Numbered from the stretch's first letter, positions 1 through 9,123 are shown. The stretch is DNA of 64,000 nucleotides from JAKOWB01 sp038363005 (GCA_038363005.1 JBBQBI010000023.1:25778-89777), one strand, 5' to 3'. The notes: generated from the sequence alone by a model not told the origin. A program made the numbers and translations.

Positions 1-644
1 GCGGCAACCTGGCCCGTTATGTCTCGCCGGTGATGGCGCAGCAGCTGGCCACCGAAGAGCGCCCCAGCTTCGACGAACGCGAGCAGTGGGCCGCCATCCT
101 GTTCTTCGACCTGTCCGGCTTCACCCGCCTGGCCGAAGGGCGTTCGCCGGGAGAAACAGCGAGATTTCTCAAAGACTTCCACGCGCGTCTTGAGATCGTT
201 GTTCTGCGCCATGCCGGGGTGGTGGAGCAGTTCCTCGGCGACGGCGCCATGATCATCTTCGGCTTGCCGGAGGAGCAGCCCGACGACGCCGCGCGGGCGC
301 TGGCCTGCGGCCGCGAGCTGGTGCTTGAGCTGGGTGCCTGGCGTCCTGAACTGAAGCCGCGCGTCGGCCTGCACTTCGGCCGCGTCGCTATGGCGCGACT
401 CGGCGGCCACAGCCAGTCGCAGCTGGCCGCCGCCGGCGACACGGTGAACGTGGCCAGCCGGCTGGAGGCCATTGCGCGACAAAGCGGCGCGGCCCTGGCG
501 GTGTCCGACGCGCTGGTCGCCGCGGTGCGGGCCGCCGGCCGGCCAGAGCTGCTGGCGGGCCTGCTGCCGGAAGGGGCCCAGGCGGTGCGCGGGCGCAGCG
601 CGCAGATCTCCATCTGGCTGGCGGCGCGCGAGGCGCTGTCGTGA
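1..644 (+). CDS. class III adenylate/guanylate cyclase, C-terminal part (5' end outside window)
   Basis: The reading frame is open from base 3 and enters from outside the window, so only the C-terminal ~214 residues are present. A GTG at 30 and ATG at 33 exist, but the residues before them (RYVSPVMAQQLA) are the usual linker just ahead of class III cyclase domains, so they are internal. The catalytic domain shows the first metal Asp in FFDLSGFT, the second in GDGAMIIFG, the GLHFG motif, and the transition-state Asn and Arg in GDTVNVASRLE. It is therefore predicted to make cAMP or cGMP. What sensor or membrane region precedes it cannot be seen. The next gene lies on the same strand after 122 bp. 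Confidence 0.88.
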   Translation, partial: GNLARYVSPVMAQQLATEERPSFDEREQWAAILFFDLSGFTRLAEGRSPGETARFLKDFHARLEIVVLRHAGVVEQFLGDGAMIIFGLPEEQPDDAARALACGRELVLELGAWRPELKPRVGLHFGRVAMARLGGHSQSQLAAAGDTVNVASRLEAIARQSGAALAVSDALVAAVRAAGRPELLAGLLPEGAQAVRGRSAQISIWLAAREALS

Positions 645-766
645 TCGAAGTTTCATAGTGGGTTGAAGCGCTTGCCCGCCGCCGGGCCGGTGGCGCAAGC
701 TCCGCGCGCCCAAACCGCCCGGGACGTGGTGGCAGGCACTGTTTGGTACTGGAGGGGGGCCTCCCG

Positions 767-2212
767 ATGTTCGATCTCGTGATTCGCGGCGCGACGCTCT
801 ATGACGGCAGCGGCGGCCCGCCGCGGCAGGCCGACCTGGCGGTGGCCGGCGACTACATCGCCGCCATCGGCGATCTGGGCGGCGCCGAGAGTCGGCGTGA
901 GCTGGCTGCCGAGGGCCTGGCGCTGGCGCCCGGCTTTATCGACGTGCACACGCACGACGATCGCGCCGTGCTGGACGGCGACATGGCGCCGAAGATCAGC
1001 CAGGGCGTCACCAGCGTGGTGGTGGGCAATTGCGGCATCAGCCTGGCGCCGCTGACCCTGCCGGGCACGCCGCCGCCGCCGCTCGATCTGTTGGGCGACC
1101 AGGCGGACTACCGCTTCGCGGCCATGGCCGACTACTTGACGGCGCTGGACCGCGCCGGCGGCGCCACCAACACCACGGCGCTGGTTGGCCACTCGACACT
1201 CCGGGTCGGCGCTATGGACGACGTCGATCGCCCGGCGACGACGGCCGAGATCGCCAGCATGCGCGAGCGCCTGAAGGTCAGTCTGGCCGCCGGTGCCATC
1301 GGCTTTTCCACCGGCCTGTTCTATGCCCCCTCGGCCAAGGCGCCGACCGAGGAGATCATGGCCCTGGCCGAGGAGCTGGCACCGGCCGGCGGCATCCACA
1401 CCACCCACATGCGGGACGAGAACGATCGCGTCACCCAGGCGCTGGACGAGGCCTTTGCCATCGGCCGTCATGCCCAGGTGCCGGTGGTGATCTCGCACTT
1501 CAAGGTCTCCGGTCAGCCCAACTGGGGCCGCTCGGTCGAGACGCTGGCGCAGTGGCAGCAGGCGGCTGGCAAGCAGCCGCTAGCGCTGGACGCCTATCCC
1601 TACGCCGCCTCCTCGACGGTGTTGAAGGTGGACTATGCCGCCGAGGCGCCGCGCGTCCTGGTCACCTGGTCAAAGCCGCACCCGGAGCAGTCCGGCCGCG
1701 ACCTGGACGAGATCGCCCGCGAGTGGGGGCTGGGCCGCACCGCCACGGCGCAGCGCCTGCAGCCGGCCGGCGCGGTCTACTTCTCGATGGACGAGGGCGA
1801 CGTGCAGCGCATCCTGGCCTTCCCGGAGACCATGATCGGCTCAGACGGCCTGCCGCACGATCAGCATCCGCACCCGCGCCTCTGGGGCGCCTTTCCGCGC
1901 GTGCTGGGCCACTACGCCCGCGACCTCGGGCTGTTCCGGCTGGAGGAGGCGGTGCGCCGCATGACCAGCCTGTCGGCGCAGCGCTTCGGCCTGGTCGATC
2001 GCGGCCTGCTCGCCGAGGGTGCCTTCGCCGACTTGGTGCTCTTCGACCCGGCGACGATCATCGACAGCGCCACCTTCGCCGATCCCAAGCGCCCAGCCGC
2101 CGGCATCCGCGAGGTCTTCGTGAACGGTGAGAGCGTCTGGGCCGGGGGCAAGCCGACCGGCGCCAGGCCGGGTCGCGTGCTGAGGCTGGGGCAGGGGGCG
2201 CGGCCGGCGTAG
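767..2212 (+). CDS. N-acyl-D-amino-acid deacylase (D-aminoacylase), amidohydrolase family
   Basis: This 481-residue amidohydrolase should remove the acyl group from N-acyl-D-amino acids in the cytoplasm. The metal site is visible: H61 and H63 in the HTHDD motif, C89 in GNCGISLAP (the bridging Cys typical of D-aminoacylases), a His in VISHFKV, and an Asp in the family signature GSDGLPHDQHPHPR near the C-terminus. An in-frame TTG at 743 would add eight residues, but the ATG at 767 is preceded by GGAGGGG at good spacing and starts the conserved MFDLVIRGA. The gene ends next to a palindromic repeat and is convergent with efp. Confidence 0.9.
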   Translation: MFDLVIRGATLYDGSGGPPRQADLAVAGDYIAAIGDLGGAESRRELAAEGLALAPGFIDVHTHDDRAVLDGDMAPKISQGVTSVVVGNCGISLAPLTLPGTPPPPLDLLGDQADYRFAAMADYLTALDRAGGATNTTALVGHSTLRVGAMDDVDRPATTAEIASMRERLKVSLAAGAIGFSTGLFYAPSAKAPTEEIMALAEELAPAGGIHTTHMRDENDRVTQALDEAFAIGRHAQVPVVISHFKVSGQPNWGRSVETLAQWQQAAGKQPLALDAYPYAASSTVLKVDYAAEAPRVLVTWSKPHPEQSGRDLDEIAREWGLGRTATAQRLQPAGAVYFSMDEGDVQRILAFPETMIGSDGLPHDQHPHPRLWGAFPRVLGHYARDLGLFRLEEAVRRMTSLSAQRFGLVDRGLLAEGAFADLVLFDPATIIDSATFADPKRPAAGIREVFVNGESVWAGGKPTGARPGRVLRLGQGARPA

Positions 2213-2224
2213 GCGCCCACAGCC

Positions 2225-2310
2225 GTCATGCTCGGACTTGTTCCGAGCATCCATTCGTCCGCTTGCGCTGGCATCGCAATGGACCCTCGGGACAAGTCCG
2301 AGGGTGACGT
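2225..2310. repeat. intergenic palindromic element (type B)
   Basis: This stretch fills the gap between the convergent deacylase and efp genes. It starts with the hairpin TGCTCGGACTTGTTCCGAGCA and ends with ACCCTCGGGACAAGTCCGAGGGT, two independent stem-loops separated by about 30 bases. Each loop shows the GGACTTGT/GGACAAGT core, so the two halves are related in inverted orientation. Its form resembles intergenic repeats scattered through many alphaproteobacterial genomes, and it may also end transcription from both sides. Confidence 0.6.
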
Positions 2311-2340
2311 CAAGAGGATGGGTGCTGAAACGCCGCCGCC

Positions 2341-2907
2341 TCAGTCGCGCGAGCGCTCGACGTAGCTGCCGTCCTCGGTCATCACCACGATCTTGGTGCC
2401 GGGGCCGACGTGCGGCGGCACCATGGTGCGCACGCCGTTGGTCAGCATGGCCGGCTTGTAGGACGACGAGGCGGTCTGCCCCTTCACCGTCGGCTCGGTG
2501 TCGGTGATCTCCAGGATCACCTTCTGCGGCAGCTCGACCGAGACCGGGACGCCCTGGTGCAGCCGCATGGTGACGTGCATGCCGTCCTGCAGGAAGCGCG
2601 CCGGCTCGCCGATCACGTCGGCCGCGACGGAGATCTGCTCGTAGTTCAGGACGTCCATGAAGGCGTAGGCCTCGCCGTCCTTGAACAGGAACTGGTACTC
2701 GCCCTCGTCGATGTAGGCGCGCTCCACCGACTCGGTCGTGCGGTAGCGCTCCACCACCTTCACGCCGTCGCTGATGCGGCGCATCTCGACCTGCGTCACC
2801 GGGGTGCCCTTGCCGGGCTGGATGTTGTCGGCCTTGAGAATGGCGTAGAGCTTGCCATCGCTTTCCAGGACCTGACCGGCGCGCAGCGTGTTGGCGTTGA
2901 CCTTCAT
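2341..2907 (-). CDS. efp: translation elongation factor P
   Basis: EF-P binds between the P and E sites of the ribosome and relieves stalling at consecutive prolines. The 188-residue protein has the KOW-like N-terminal domain followed by two OB folds. The modification loop PGKG places the lysine to be beta-lysylated at K33. The C-terminal signature (GTKIVVMTEDGSYVERS) is intact. The frame extends 25 codons upstream, but MKVNANTLRAGQVL is the family start. The gene is divergent from epmA, about 100 bp away, which fits joint function. No EpmB lysine 2,3-aminomutase gene is in the window. Confidence 0.96.
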   Translation of the reverse strand: MKVNANTLRAGQVLESDGKLYAILKADNIQPGKGTPVTQVEMRRISDGVKVVERYRTTESVERAYIDEGEYQFLFKDGEAYAFMDVLNYEQISVAADVIGEPARFLQDGMHVTMRLHQGVPVSVELPQKVILEITDTEPTVKGQTASSSYKPAMLTNGVRTMVPPHVGPGTKIVVMTEDGSYVERSRD

Positions 2908-3008
2908 GGGGAGCAAAAACCTCGGTTGCGAAAAAGCGCCCGTGTGTAGCAGGTTCGCCCCCAGCCAGCAACCAAACCCCAACCAAGCCCCGACCCCCGA
3001 CGAGGATC

Positions 3009-4070
3009 ATGGCCCACGACCCCCGCGACATTCCCTGGTGGCGGCCCGACCGCCACGCGGCGCGCCGGCCCAACCTGTTGAAACGCCAGGTGATCCTGGC
3101 GGCCATCCGGGCCTTCTTCCAGGCGCGCGACTTTGTCGAGGTGGAGACCCCGGCGCTGCAGCTCTCGCCCGGGCTGGAGCCGCACCTCATGGCCTTCGAG
3201 ACGCTGTTGGAGCAGCCGGACGGCAGCGGCAGCCGGCTTTACCTCCACACCTCGCCGGAATTCGCCTGCAAGAAGCTGCTGGCGGCGGGGGAGCCGCGCC
3301 TCTTCACCCTGGCGCGGGTCTGGCGCAATCGCGAGCGCTCGGCCACCCACCACCCGGAATTCACCATGCTGGAGTGGTACCGCGCCGGCGCCGACTACGA
3401 GAGCCTGATGGCCGACTGCGAGGGCCTGCTTGCGGCGGTGGCCGCCGCCGCCGGGACCGCTCACCTGACCTGGAAGGGCCACCGCGTCGACCCGGCAGGC
3501 AGCTTCGAGCGCCTGACCGTGGCCGAGGCCTTCCGGCGCCACGCCGGCATCGATCTGCTGGCCACCGCGCCGGATCCCTGGAATCCCGATGCCGCCGCGC
3601 TGGCCGAACAGGCCCGCCGCGCCAAGGTCCGCGTCGCGCCGGACGACGACTGGGCCGACATCGTCACGCGGGTGATGCTAGAGCGCATCGAGCCCAACCT
3701 GGGCCGCGATCGCCCGACCTTCCTGATCGACTATCCGGTCAGCCTGGCGGCGCTGTCGCGCCCCAAGCCCGGCGACCCGCGCGTGGCCGAGCGCTTTGAG
3801 CTCTACGTCAACGGTCTGGAGCTGGCCAATGCCTTCTCCGAGCTGACCGACGCCGCCGAGCAGCGGCGCCGCTTCGAGGCCGACGTGGCGTTGAAGGAGC
3901 GCCTCTACCGCCAGCGCTATCCGATCGACGAGGATTTCCTGGCGGCGCTGGAGTCGATGCCGTCGGCCGCCGGCAGCGCCCTGGGCGTCGACCGCCTGGT
4001 GATGTGCGCGGTGGGCGCGGCGCGCATCGAAGAGGTACTCTGGGCGCCGGTGGCGGAGCGAGGAACATGA
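3009..4070 (+). CDS. epmA: EF-P--(R)-beta-lysine ligase (GenX/PoxA-like)
   Basis: EpmA attaches (beta-)lysine to the loop lysine of EF-P. It is a class II lysyl-tRNA synthetase catalytic core without the anticodon-binding domain, and the 353-residue length fits. Motif 2 is seen in RVWRNRERSATHHPEFTMLEW and motif 3 in GSALGVDRLVM near the C-terminus. The ATG is preceded by GAGGATC. Its substrate gene efp is the divergent neighbour. Downstream lies a long palindromic repeat before the next gene. Confidence 0.95.
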   Translation: MAHDPRDIPWWRPDRHAARRPNLLKRQVILAAIRAFFQARDFVEVETPALQLSPGLEPHLMAFETLLEQPDGSGSRLYLHTSPEFACKKLLAAGEPRLFTLARVWRNRERSATHHPEFTMLEWYRAGADYESLMADCEGLLAAVAAAAGTAHLTWKGHRVDPAGSFERLTVAEAFRRHAGIDLLATAPDPWNPDAAALAEQARRAKVRVAPDDDWADIVTRVMLERIEPNLGRDRPTFLIDYPVSLAALSRPKPGDPRVAERFELYVNGLELANAFSELTDAAEQRRRFEADVALKERLYRQRYPIDEDFLAALESMPSAAGSALGVDRLVMCAVGAARIEEVLWAPVAERGT

Positions 4071-4091
4071 GCCGCGCGGCGACTGATTCTT

Positions 4092-4236
4092 CCCCTCTCC
4101 CCTTGCGGGAGAGGGTGGCGCGCGAGCGTAGCGATGCGGGCCGGGTGAGGGGGGTGGGTACGACTCCCTCCAATCGCACCGACCCCCCACATCCGGCGGC
4201 TGCGCCGCCACCTTCTCCCGCAGGGGGAGAAGGGGA
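4092..4236. repeat. long palindromic intergenic element, copy 1 (type A)
   Basis: About 145 bases between epmA and the next gene form a long imperfect inverted repeat. The outer arms are CCCTCTCCCCTTGCGGGAGAGGG on the left and CTTCTCCCGCAGGGGGAGAAG on the right, each a hairpin of its own. The centre contains GGGTGAGGGG and CGCACCGACC. Three further copies with the same arm and core words lie at 15586-15707, 32351-32487 and 35484-35600. Confidence 0.75.
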
Positions 4237-4255
4237 AAACTCGGAGCGCTGAGCC

Positions 4256-6667
4256 ATGCGTCATGCGCGCGCGGTGATCATCGGCGGCGGCATCGTCGGC
4301 TGCTCGGCGTTGTGGCACTTGGCCCAAAAGGGCTGGACCGACCTGCTTCTGCTGGAGCGCGACGAGCTGACCGCAGGCTCGACCTGGCATGCCGCCGGCA
4401 ACTGCCCGACCTTCTCGACCTCCTGGGCGCTGCTCAACCTGCAGCGCTATTCGACGCGGCTCTATCCCAGGCTGGCGGCGCTCACCGGCAGCGAGATCAA
4501 CTATCATGTTACCGGCTCGATCCGCCTGGCGCAGGGGCAGGCCCGGCTGGAGGAGTACCGCCACATCGCGGCGGTGGCCAACCAGCTCGACTGCGGCTTC
4601 GAGGTGCTGCCGCCGGCGGACCTCAAGCGTCGCTATCCCTACCTGGAGACGGCGGGCCTGCAGGGTGGGTTGTGGGATCCGGCGGATGGCGACATCGATC
4701 CCTCGCAGGTGACCCAGGCCTTTGCCGCCGGCGCGCGGTCCTTGGGCGCGACGATCCTGCGCCAGTGCCCGGTGACCGCCATGGCGCGCGACGGCGATGG
4801 CTGGCGCCTGTCGACGCCGCAGGGCGAGATCCAGGCCGAGATCGTCATCAACGCCGCCGGCTACCGCGCCGGCGAGGTGGCGGCGCTGGTTGGCCAGCGC
4901 CTGCCCATCGTCAGCCTGCAGCACCAGTACCTGGTGACCGAGAGCCTGCCAGATTTGGCAGGCGCCGGCCCCAAGCTGCCGCTGCTGCGAGACCCGGACG
5001 ATTCCTATTACCTGCGGCAGGAGCGCGACGGGCTGCTGCTCGGACCCTACGAGAAGGAGCGCGCCGTCGCGGTGTGGGACGAGGGCATCCCGCCGGGCTT
5101 CGTCGCCGAGCTCTTCCCCGACGACCTCGAGCGGCTGGAGCGCTACATCGAACTGGCGGTGGGCCGCGTTCCGCTGCTGGGCCAGGCTGGCGTGAAGCGC
5201 GTGGTGAACGGCCCGATCCCCTATACGCCGGACGGCAATCCGCTGATCGGCCCGGCCTTCCAGCCGGGGCTGGACCTGCGCGGCCTCTATCTTTGCTGCG
5301 CCTTCTCCTTCGGCGTGGTGCAGGGCGGTGGCGCCGGCAAGGCGATTGCCGATTGGATCGTCGAGGGTGAGCCGGAGTGGGACCTCTGGGCACTCGATCC
5401 GCGTCGCTTCACCGGCCATTGCGACCAGGCCTACACGCGGGCCAAGGCGCTGGAGGTCTATGAGAACGAATACGCCGTCGCCTTTCCACACCAGGAATGG
5501 CCAGCCGCTCGCCCGGTCAAGACCACGCCGCTGACCGCCGTGCTGGCGGCCGAAGGCGCCGTCTTCGGCGCGCGCAACGGCTGGGAGCGCGCGCTGTGGT
5601 TCAAACCGCCGGGCTTCGCCGGCGATCCCGATGAGAAGACCTTCCATCGTCCGGTGTGGTTCGCTGCCGTGGCCGCCGACTGCCGCGCGGTGCGCGAGGC
5701 CTGCGGCCTGGTCGAGATCCCGGGTTTCAGCAAGCTCCGCGTCACCGGGCCTGGCGCGGCGGCGCAGCTCGACCGCCTGCTGGCGACGCGCCTGCCACCG
5801 GTCGGTCAGGTGCGCCTGGCCTATGGCCTGACGGCAAGCGGCGGGGTGCTGGTGGAGACCACGGTGGTGCGCCTGGCCGAGGAGGATTTTCTGCTCGCCA
5901 GTGCCGCCGCCGCTGAGTGGCACGACTGGCAGTGGCTGCTGGCGGGCCTGCCCGACACCGTGGCCGTGGCAAACGTCACCGAGCGGCAGGACACGCTCGC
6001 CCTAAGCGGCCCCGGGTCCCGCGCGGTGCTGGAACAGGCAAGCGGCCAGTCGCTGCCTGACAGCGCGCTGCCCTGGCGTCACGCGCTCTGGCTGGAGATC
6101 GCCGGCGCGCGCGTCCTGGTCCTGCGCTTCGGCTATAGCGGCGAGCTGGGCTACGAGCTGCATCTGGAACCGGCACAGGGGCCCACTGTCTGCGCCGCGC
6201 TGCGCGCCGCCGGGGCACGGCTGATCGGTAACCAGGCGCTTGACTCGCTGCGGCTGGAGAAGGGCTATCCGGCCTGGAAGAGCGAACTGGAGATCAAGGT
6301 CTCGGCACTCGCCAGCGGACTGGAGCGTTTCATCGCCTGGAACAAGGGCGACTTCGTCGGTCGCGATGCGCTGCTGGCCGAGCGCGCGCACGGGCCGCGC
6401 CGCTGCCTGGCATTGCTGGCGCTGGACCCCGGCACGGCCGAGGCGCTGCCGCTGGCGCCGGTCTGGCGCAGTGGCCGCCTGGTCGGGCAGGTGACCTCCG
6501 GCACTTTCGGGCATTGGGTCGGGCGCAGCCTGGCGCTGGCCTATCTGGAGCCCGGTGAGGCGCTGGTCGGTACCAGGCTGCAGGTCGAGGTGCTGGGTGA
6601 GCGACGCGAGGCCCTCGTTGTGCCCCGCCCGCTGCACGATCCGGAGAACCGGCGGATGAAGGGGTAA
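4256..6667 (+). CDS. dimethylglycine/sarcosine dehydrogenase-type FAD oxidoreductase fused to aminomethyltransferase domain
   Basis: The 803-residue protein has the domain order of the DMGDH family: an N-terminal DAO-type FAD domain (GGGIVG at residues 10-15, roughly 1-370), an FAO-type linker, then a GCV_T folate-binding domain and its C-terminal barrel (about 430-795). H45 in GSTWHAAG corresponds to the histidine that binds FAD covalently in DMGDH and sarcosine dehydrogenase. It should oxidatively demethylate an N-methyl amine and pass the one-carbon unit to tetrahydrofolate. The substrate (dimethylglycine, sarcosine or another methylamine) cannot be fixed from sequence. The gene stands alone, with a repeat upstream and the convergent manC downstream. 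Confidence 0.88.
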   Translation: MRHARAVIIGGGIVGCSALWHLAQKGWTDLLLLERDELTAGSTWHAAGNCPTFSTSWALLNLQRYSTRLYPRLAALTGSEINYHVTGSIRLAQGQARLEEYRHIAAVANQLDCGFEVLPPADLKRRYPYLETAGLQGGLWDPADGDIDPSQVTQAFAAGARSLGATILRQCPVTAMARDGDGWRLSTPQGEIQAEIVINAAGYRAGEVAALVGQRLPIVSLQHQYLVTESLPDLAGAGPKLPLLRDPDDSYYLRQERDGLLLGPYEKERAVAVWDEGIPPGFVAELFPDDLERLERYIELAVGRVPLLGQAGVKRVVNGPIPYTPDGNPLIGPAFQPGLDLRGLYLCCAFSFGVVQGGGAGKAIADWIVEGEPEWDLWALDPRRFTGHCDQAYTRAKALEVYENEYAVAFPHQEWPAARPVKTTPLTAVLAAEGAVFGARNGWERALWFKPPGFAGDPDEKTFHRPVWFAAVAADCRAVREACGLVEIPGFSKLRVTGPGAAAQLDRLLATRLPPVGQVRLAYGLTASGGVLVETTVVRLAEEDFLLASAAAAEWHDWQWLLAGLPDTVAVANVTERQDTLALSGPGSRAVLEQASGQSLPDSALPWRHALWLEIAGARVLVLRFGYSGELGYELHLEPAQGPTVCAALRAAGARLIGNQALDSLRLEKGYPAWKSELEIKVSALASGLERFIAWNKGDFVGRDALLAERAHGPRRCLALLALDPGTAEALPLAPVWRSGRLVGQVTSGTFGHWVGRSLALAYLEPGEALVGTRLQVEVLGERREALVVPRPLHDPENRRMKG

Positions 6668-6673
6668 GGGCTG

Positions 6674-8095
6674 CTACCCCACCCGCCCGTAGTTGTCGCT
6701 GAAGCGCACGATGTCGTCCTCGCCCAGGTAGCTGCCGGTCTGCACCTCGATCAGGTCCAGCGGCACCTTGCCGGGGTTCTCCAGGCGGTGCTTTTCGCCG
6801 GCCGGGATGTAGACCGACTCGTTCTCGTGGATCAGCTTTACCACTTCGCCGCAGGTGGTGCGGGCGGTGCCGCTGACCACCACCCAGTGCTCGGCGCGAT
6901 GATGGTGCATCTGCAGCGACAGGCTGGCGCCCGGCTTGACCGAGATGTGCTTGACCTGCCAGCGCTGGCCGACCGAGACCGAACGATAGGTGCCCCAGGG
7001 CCGCAGCACGCGGGCGTGCTCGTTGGCCTCGCTGCGGCCATCGCGCTGCAGCCGCTCGACCAGTTCCTTGACGCGCTGCGCCTGGGCCACGGGGGCGACC
7101 AGCACAGCGGTATCGGTTTCCACCACGACGATGCCGTCCAGCCCCAGCGCCGTCACCAGCCGCGATTCGCCGCGCAGGTAGCAGTTGCTGGAATCCAGCG
7201 CGACCGCGTCGCCGACCACGACGTTGCCCTCGCCGTCCTGTTCGCCCAGCTGCCACAGCGCATCCCAGGCGCCGATGTCGCTCCAGCCGATCTCGCAGGG
7301 CACCACGCCGGCGCCGCTGACTTTCTCCATGATCGCCACGTCGAAGGAGAGCGACGGCGCGGCCTCCAGCGTCGCCTTGTCCAGGCGCAGGAAATCCAGG
7401 TCGCGGGCCGCCGCCGCCAGGGTCGCCTGGGCCGCCGCCAGCACCGCTGGGGCCTGGGTTGCGAAGGCCGCCAAAGTTGCCCGCACCGGCAGCAGGAACA
7501 TGCCGCTGTTCCACAGGTAGCGGCCGCTAGCCAGGAAATCCGCGGCGGTCTTCAGGTCGGGCTTCTCGGTGAAGCGTTCGATGACATAGGCGCCGTCGTC
7601 CAGCGCGGCGCCGCGCTCGATGTAGCCATAGCCGGTCTCTGGCCGGGCCGGCGTGATGCCGAAGGTCATCAGGCGCCCGCCTGCCGCCTGGCGCGCCGCA
7701 GCGGCGATGGCCGCCTGGAAGGCCGCCGGCTTACCGATGACGTGGTCCGACGGCAGCACCAGCGCCAGGCCATCCGGCGCGCTCTCGGCGATGTCCAGCA
7801 GCGCCACGGCGACCGCCAGGGCGGTGTTGCGCGCCAGCGGCTCGATGATCAGGCGGCGCGGCGTCAGGCCCTCGGCCTGCAGTTGCTCGGCGGCCAGGAA
7901 GCGATGCTCGTCGCTGGCCACCACGGTCAGCGGCGCGAAGCCGGCGCCCTGGACTCGCGCGGCGGTGCCCTGGAACAGCGTCAGCGGCCCGCTGAGCGCC
8001 AGGAACTGCTTGGGATAGGACCGGCGCGACAGCGGCCAGAGGCGGCTGCCGCTGCCGCCCGACAGGATCACCGGATAGAGCAACGGCTCGGCCAT
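6674..8095 (-). CDS. manC: bifunctional mannose-1-phosphate guanylyltransferase / mannose-6-phosphate isomerase
   Basis: The enzyme makes GDP-mannose for surface polysaccharides. The N-terminal nucleotidyltransferase domain begins with ILSGGSGSRLWPLSR and PKQFL and includes RFTEKPD. A C-terminal type II phosphomannose isomerase cupin follows, with SLQMHHHRAEHWVVVSGTA and the metal-site region YIPAGEKHRLENPG. The predicted length of 473 residues fits ManC/AlgA. The start is ambiguous: MAEPLLYPV (8095) matches the family, while an ATG five codons upstream (8110) follows AGGAG at a longer spacing. The frame runs further upstream without support. It is divergent from the nitronate monooxygenase gene. 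GDP-mannose is also the precursor of GDP-fucose, relevant to the GT10 gene near 51 kb. Confidence 0.93.
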   Translation of the reverse strand: MAEPLLYPVILSGGSGSRLWPLSRRSYPKQFLALSGPLTLFQGTAARVQGAGFAPLTVVASDEHRFLAAEQLQAEGLTPRRLIIEPLARNTALAVAVALLDIAESAPDGLALVLPSDHVIGKPAAFQAAIAAAARQAAGGRLMTFGITPARPETGYGYIERGAALDDGAYVIERFTEKPDLKTAADFLASGRYLWNSGMFLLPVRATLAAFATQAPAVLAAAQATLAAAARDLDFLRLDKATLEAAPSLSFDVAIMEKVSGAGVVPCEIGWSDIGAWDALWQLGEQDGEGNVVVGDAVALDSSNCYLRGESRLVTALGLDGIVVVETDTAVLVAPVAQAQRVKELVERLQRDGRSEANEHARVLRPWGTYRSVSVGQRWQVKHISVKPGASLSLQMHHHRAEHWVVVSGTARTTCGEVVKLIHENESVYIPAGEKHRLENPGKVPLDLIEVQTGSYLGEDDIVRFSDNYGRVG

Positions 8096-8211
8096 CAAGG
8101 AATTCCCCATTTTCCGACCATCTCCTAGGCCGGAACCCCTGGCGGTGGCAACAGTGCGGCGCCGGTGGCACGGCTTGACGGCGCAGGTGTCGCCGCCGCA
8201 AGTCTTGCCGC

Positions 8212-9123
8212 ATGACCCGCGACCTTGTCGCCTATCGCGCCGACTTGGCACGGCGCCTCACTGTCCCGCTGGTGGCGGCGCCGATGTTCCTGGTGTCCGG
8301 GCCGGCGCTGGTCATCGCGGTGACCCGGGCTGGCGCCATCGGTGCCTTTCCCACCCTGAACGCCCGCACGCCGAAGATCCTCGATGCTTGGCTGGCAGAG
8401 ATCGGCGGCGCCTGCGCCGATGTGCCGGCGCCCTGGGCCTTCAACTTCGTGATGAGCAGCGCCAACAATCGCCGCGACGTCGATCTGGCCCTGGCGGTGC
8501 AGCACAAGGTGCCGCTGATCATCTCCTCGGTCGGGCCGCCGGATCCCGTGGTGGCGGCGGTCCAGGCCTATGGCGGGCGGGTGTTCTGCGATGTCGCTAC
8601 CTTGCGCCACGCTCGTCGCGCCGTGGCCGCCGGGGTCGACGGGCTGATCCTGCTGACCGCCGGCGCCGGCGGTCACACCGGCTGGCTCAACCCCTTCGCC
8701 TTCCTGCGCGCGGTGCGGGCGTTCTTTCCTGGTCCCATCGCGTTGGCCGGCGGCATCACCCAGGGACGGGAGCTGGCGGCGCTGCGGCTGCTCGACGCTG
8801 ACCTGGGCTATGTCGGCACGCCCTTCATCGCCACGCCGGAAAGCCTGGCGCCCGACGCCTATCGCGCCTCGCTGCTGGCCGCCAGCATCGACGACGTGGC
8901 CGAGACCACGTCGGTGACCGGCATGCGCGCCAATTTCCTGAAGCCCAGCCTGGCGGCCAACGGCTACCTGGACGCCGCCGGCAAGCCGCAGGAGCCGCCG
9001 GCCGACCGCGCCACCTGGAACCGCGTCTGGAGCGCCGGCCACGGTGTTGGCGCGGTGAGCCAGGTGCGCCCGGCGGCCGACGTGGTCGACAGCTTCGCCG
9101 CGGAGTGGCGCGCCGTCAGATGA
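8212..9123 (+). CDS. nitronate monooxygenase (2-nitropropane dioxygenase family)
   Basis: This 303-residue FMN-dependent TIM-barrel protein is predicted to oxidise alkyl nitronates. The start RLTVPLVAAPMFLVSGP and the FMN-phosphate loop LTAGAGGHTG with its conserved His are typical, as is LAGGIT. True substrates in this family are often unknown. A paralogue with the same motifs is encoded at 43338-44300. The 3' end overlaps the convergent aldo/keto reductase by 8 bp. Confidence 0.85.
   Translation: MTRDLVAYRADLARRLTVPLVAAPMFLVSGPALVIAVTRAGAIGAFPTLNARTPKILDAWLAEIGGACADVPAPWAFNFVMSSANNRRDVDLALAVQHKVPLIISSVGPPDPVVAAVQAYGGRVFCDVATLRHARRAVAAGVDGLILLTAGAGGHTGWLNPFAFLRAVRAFFPGPIALAGGITQGRELAALRLLDADLGYVGTPFIATPESLAPDAYRASLLAASIDDVAETTSVTGMRANFLKPSLAANGYLDAAGKPQEPPADRATWNRVWSAGHGVGAVSQVRPAADVVDSFAAEWRAVR

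Noticed and set aside
4071..4255. CRISPR array suggested by repeated words
   Set aside because: The repeats are palindromic arms of one element, not evenly spaced direct repeats with unique spacers; no cas genes are present.
3917..5923. 668-codon open frame on the minus strand opposite the DMGDH-type gene
   Set aside because: It is the mirror of a well-supported gene, has no recognisable domain and the skewed composition (Gln/Arg/His-rich) expected of antisense frames in GC-rich DNA.
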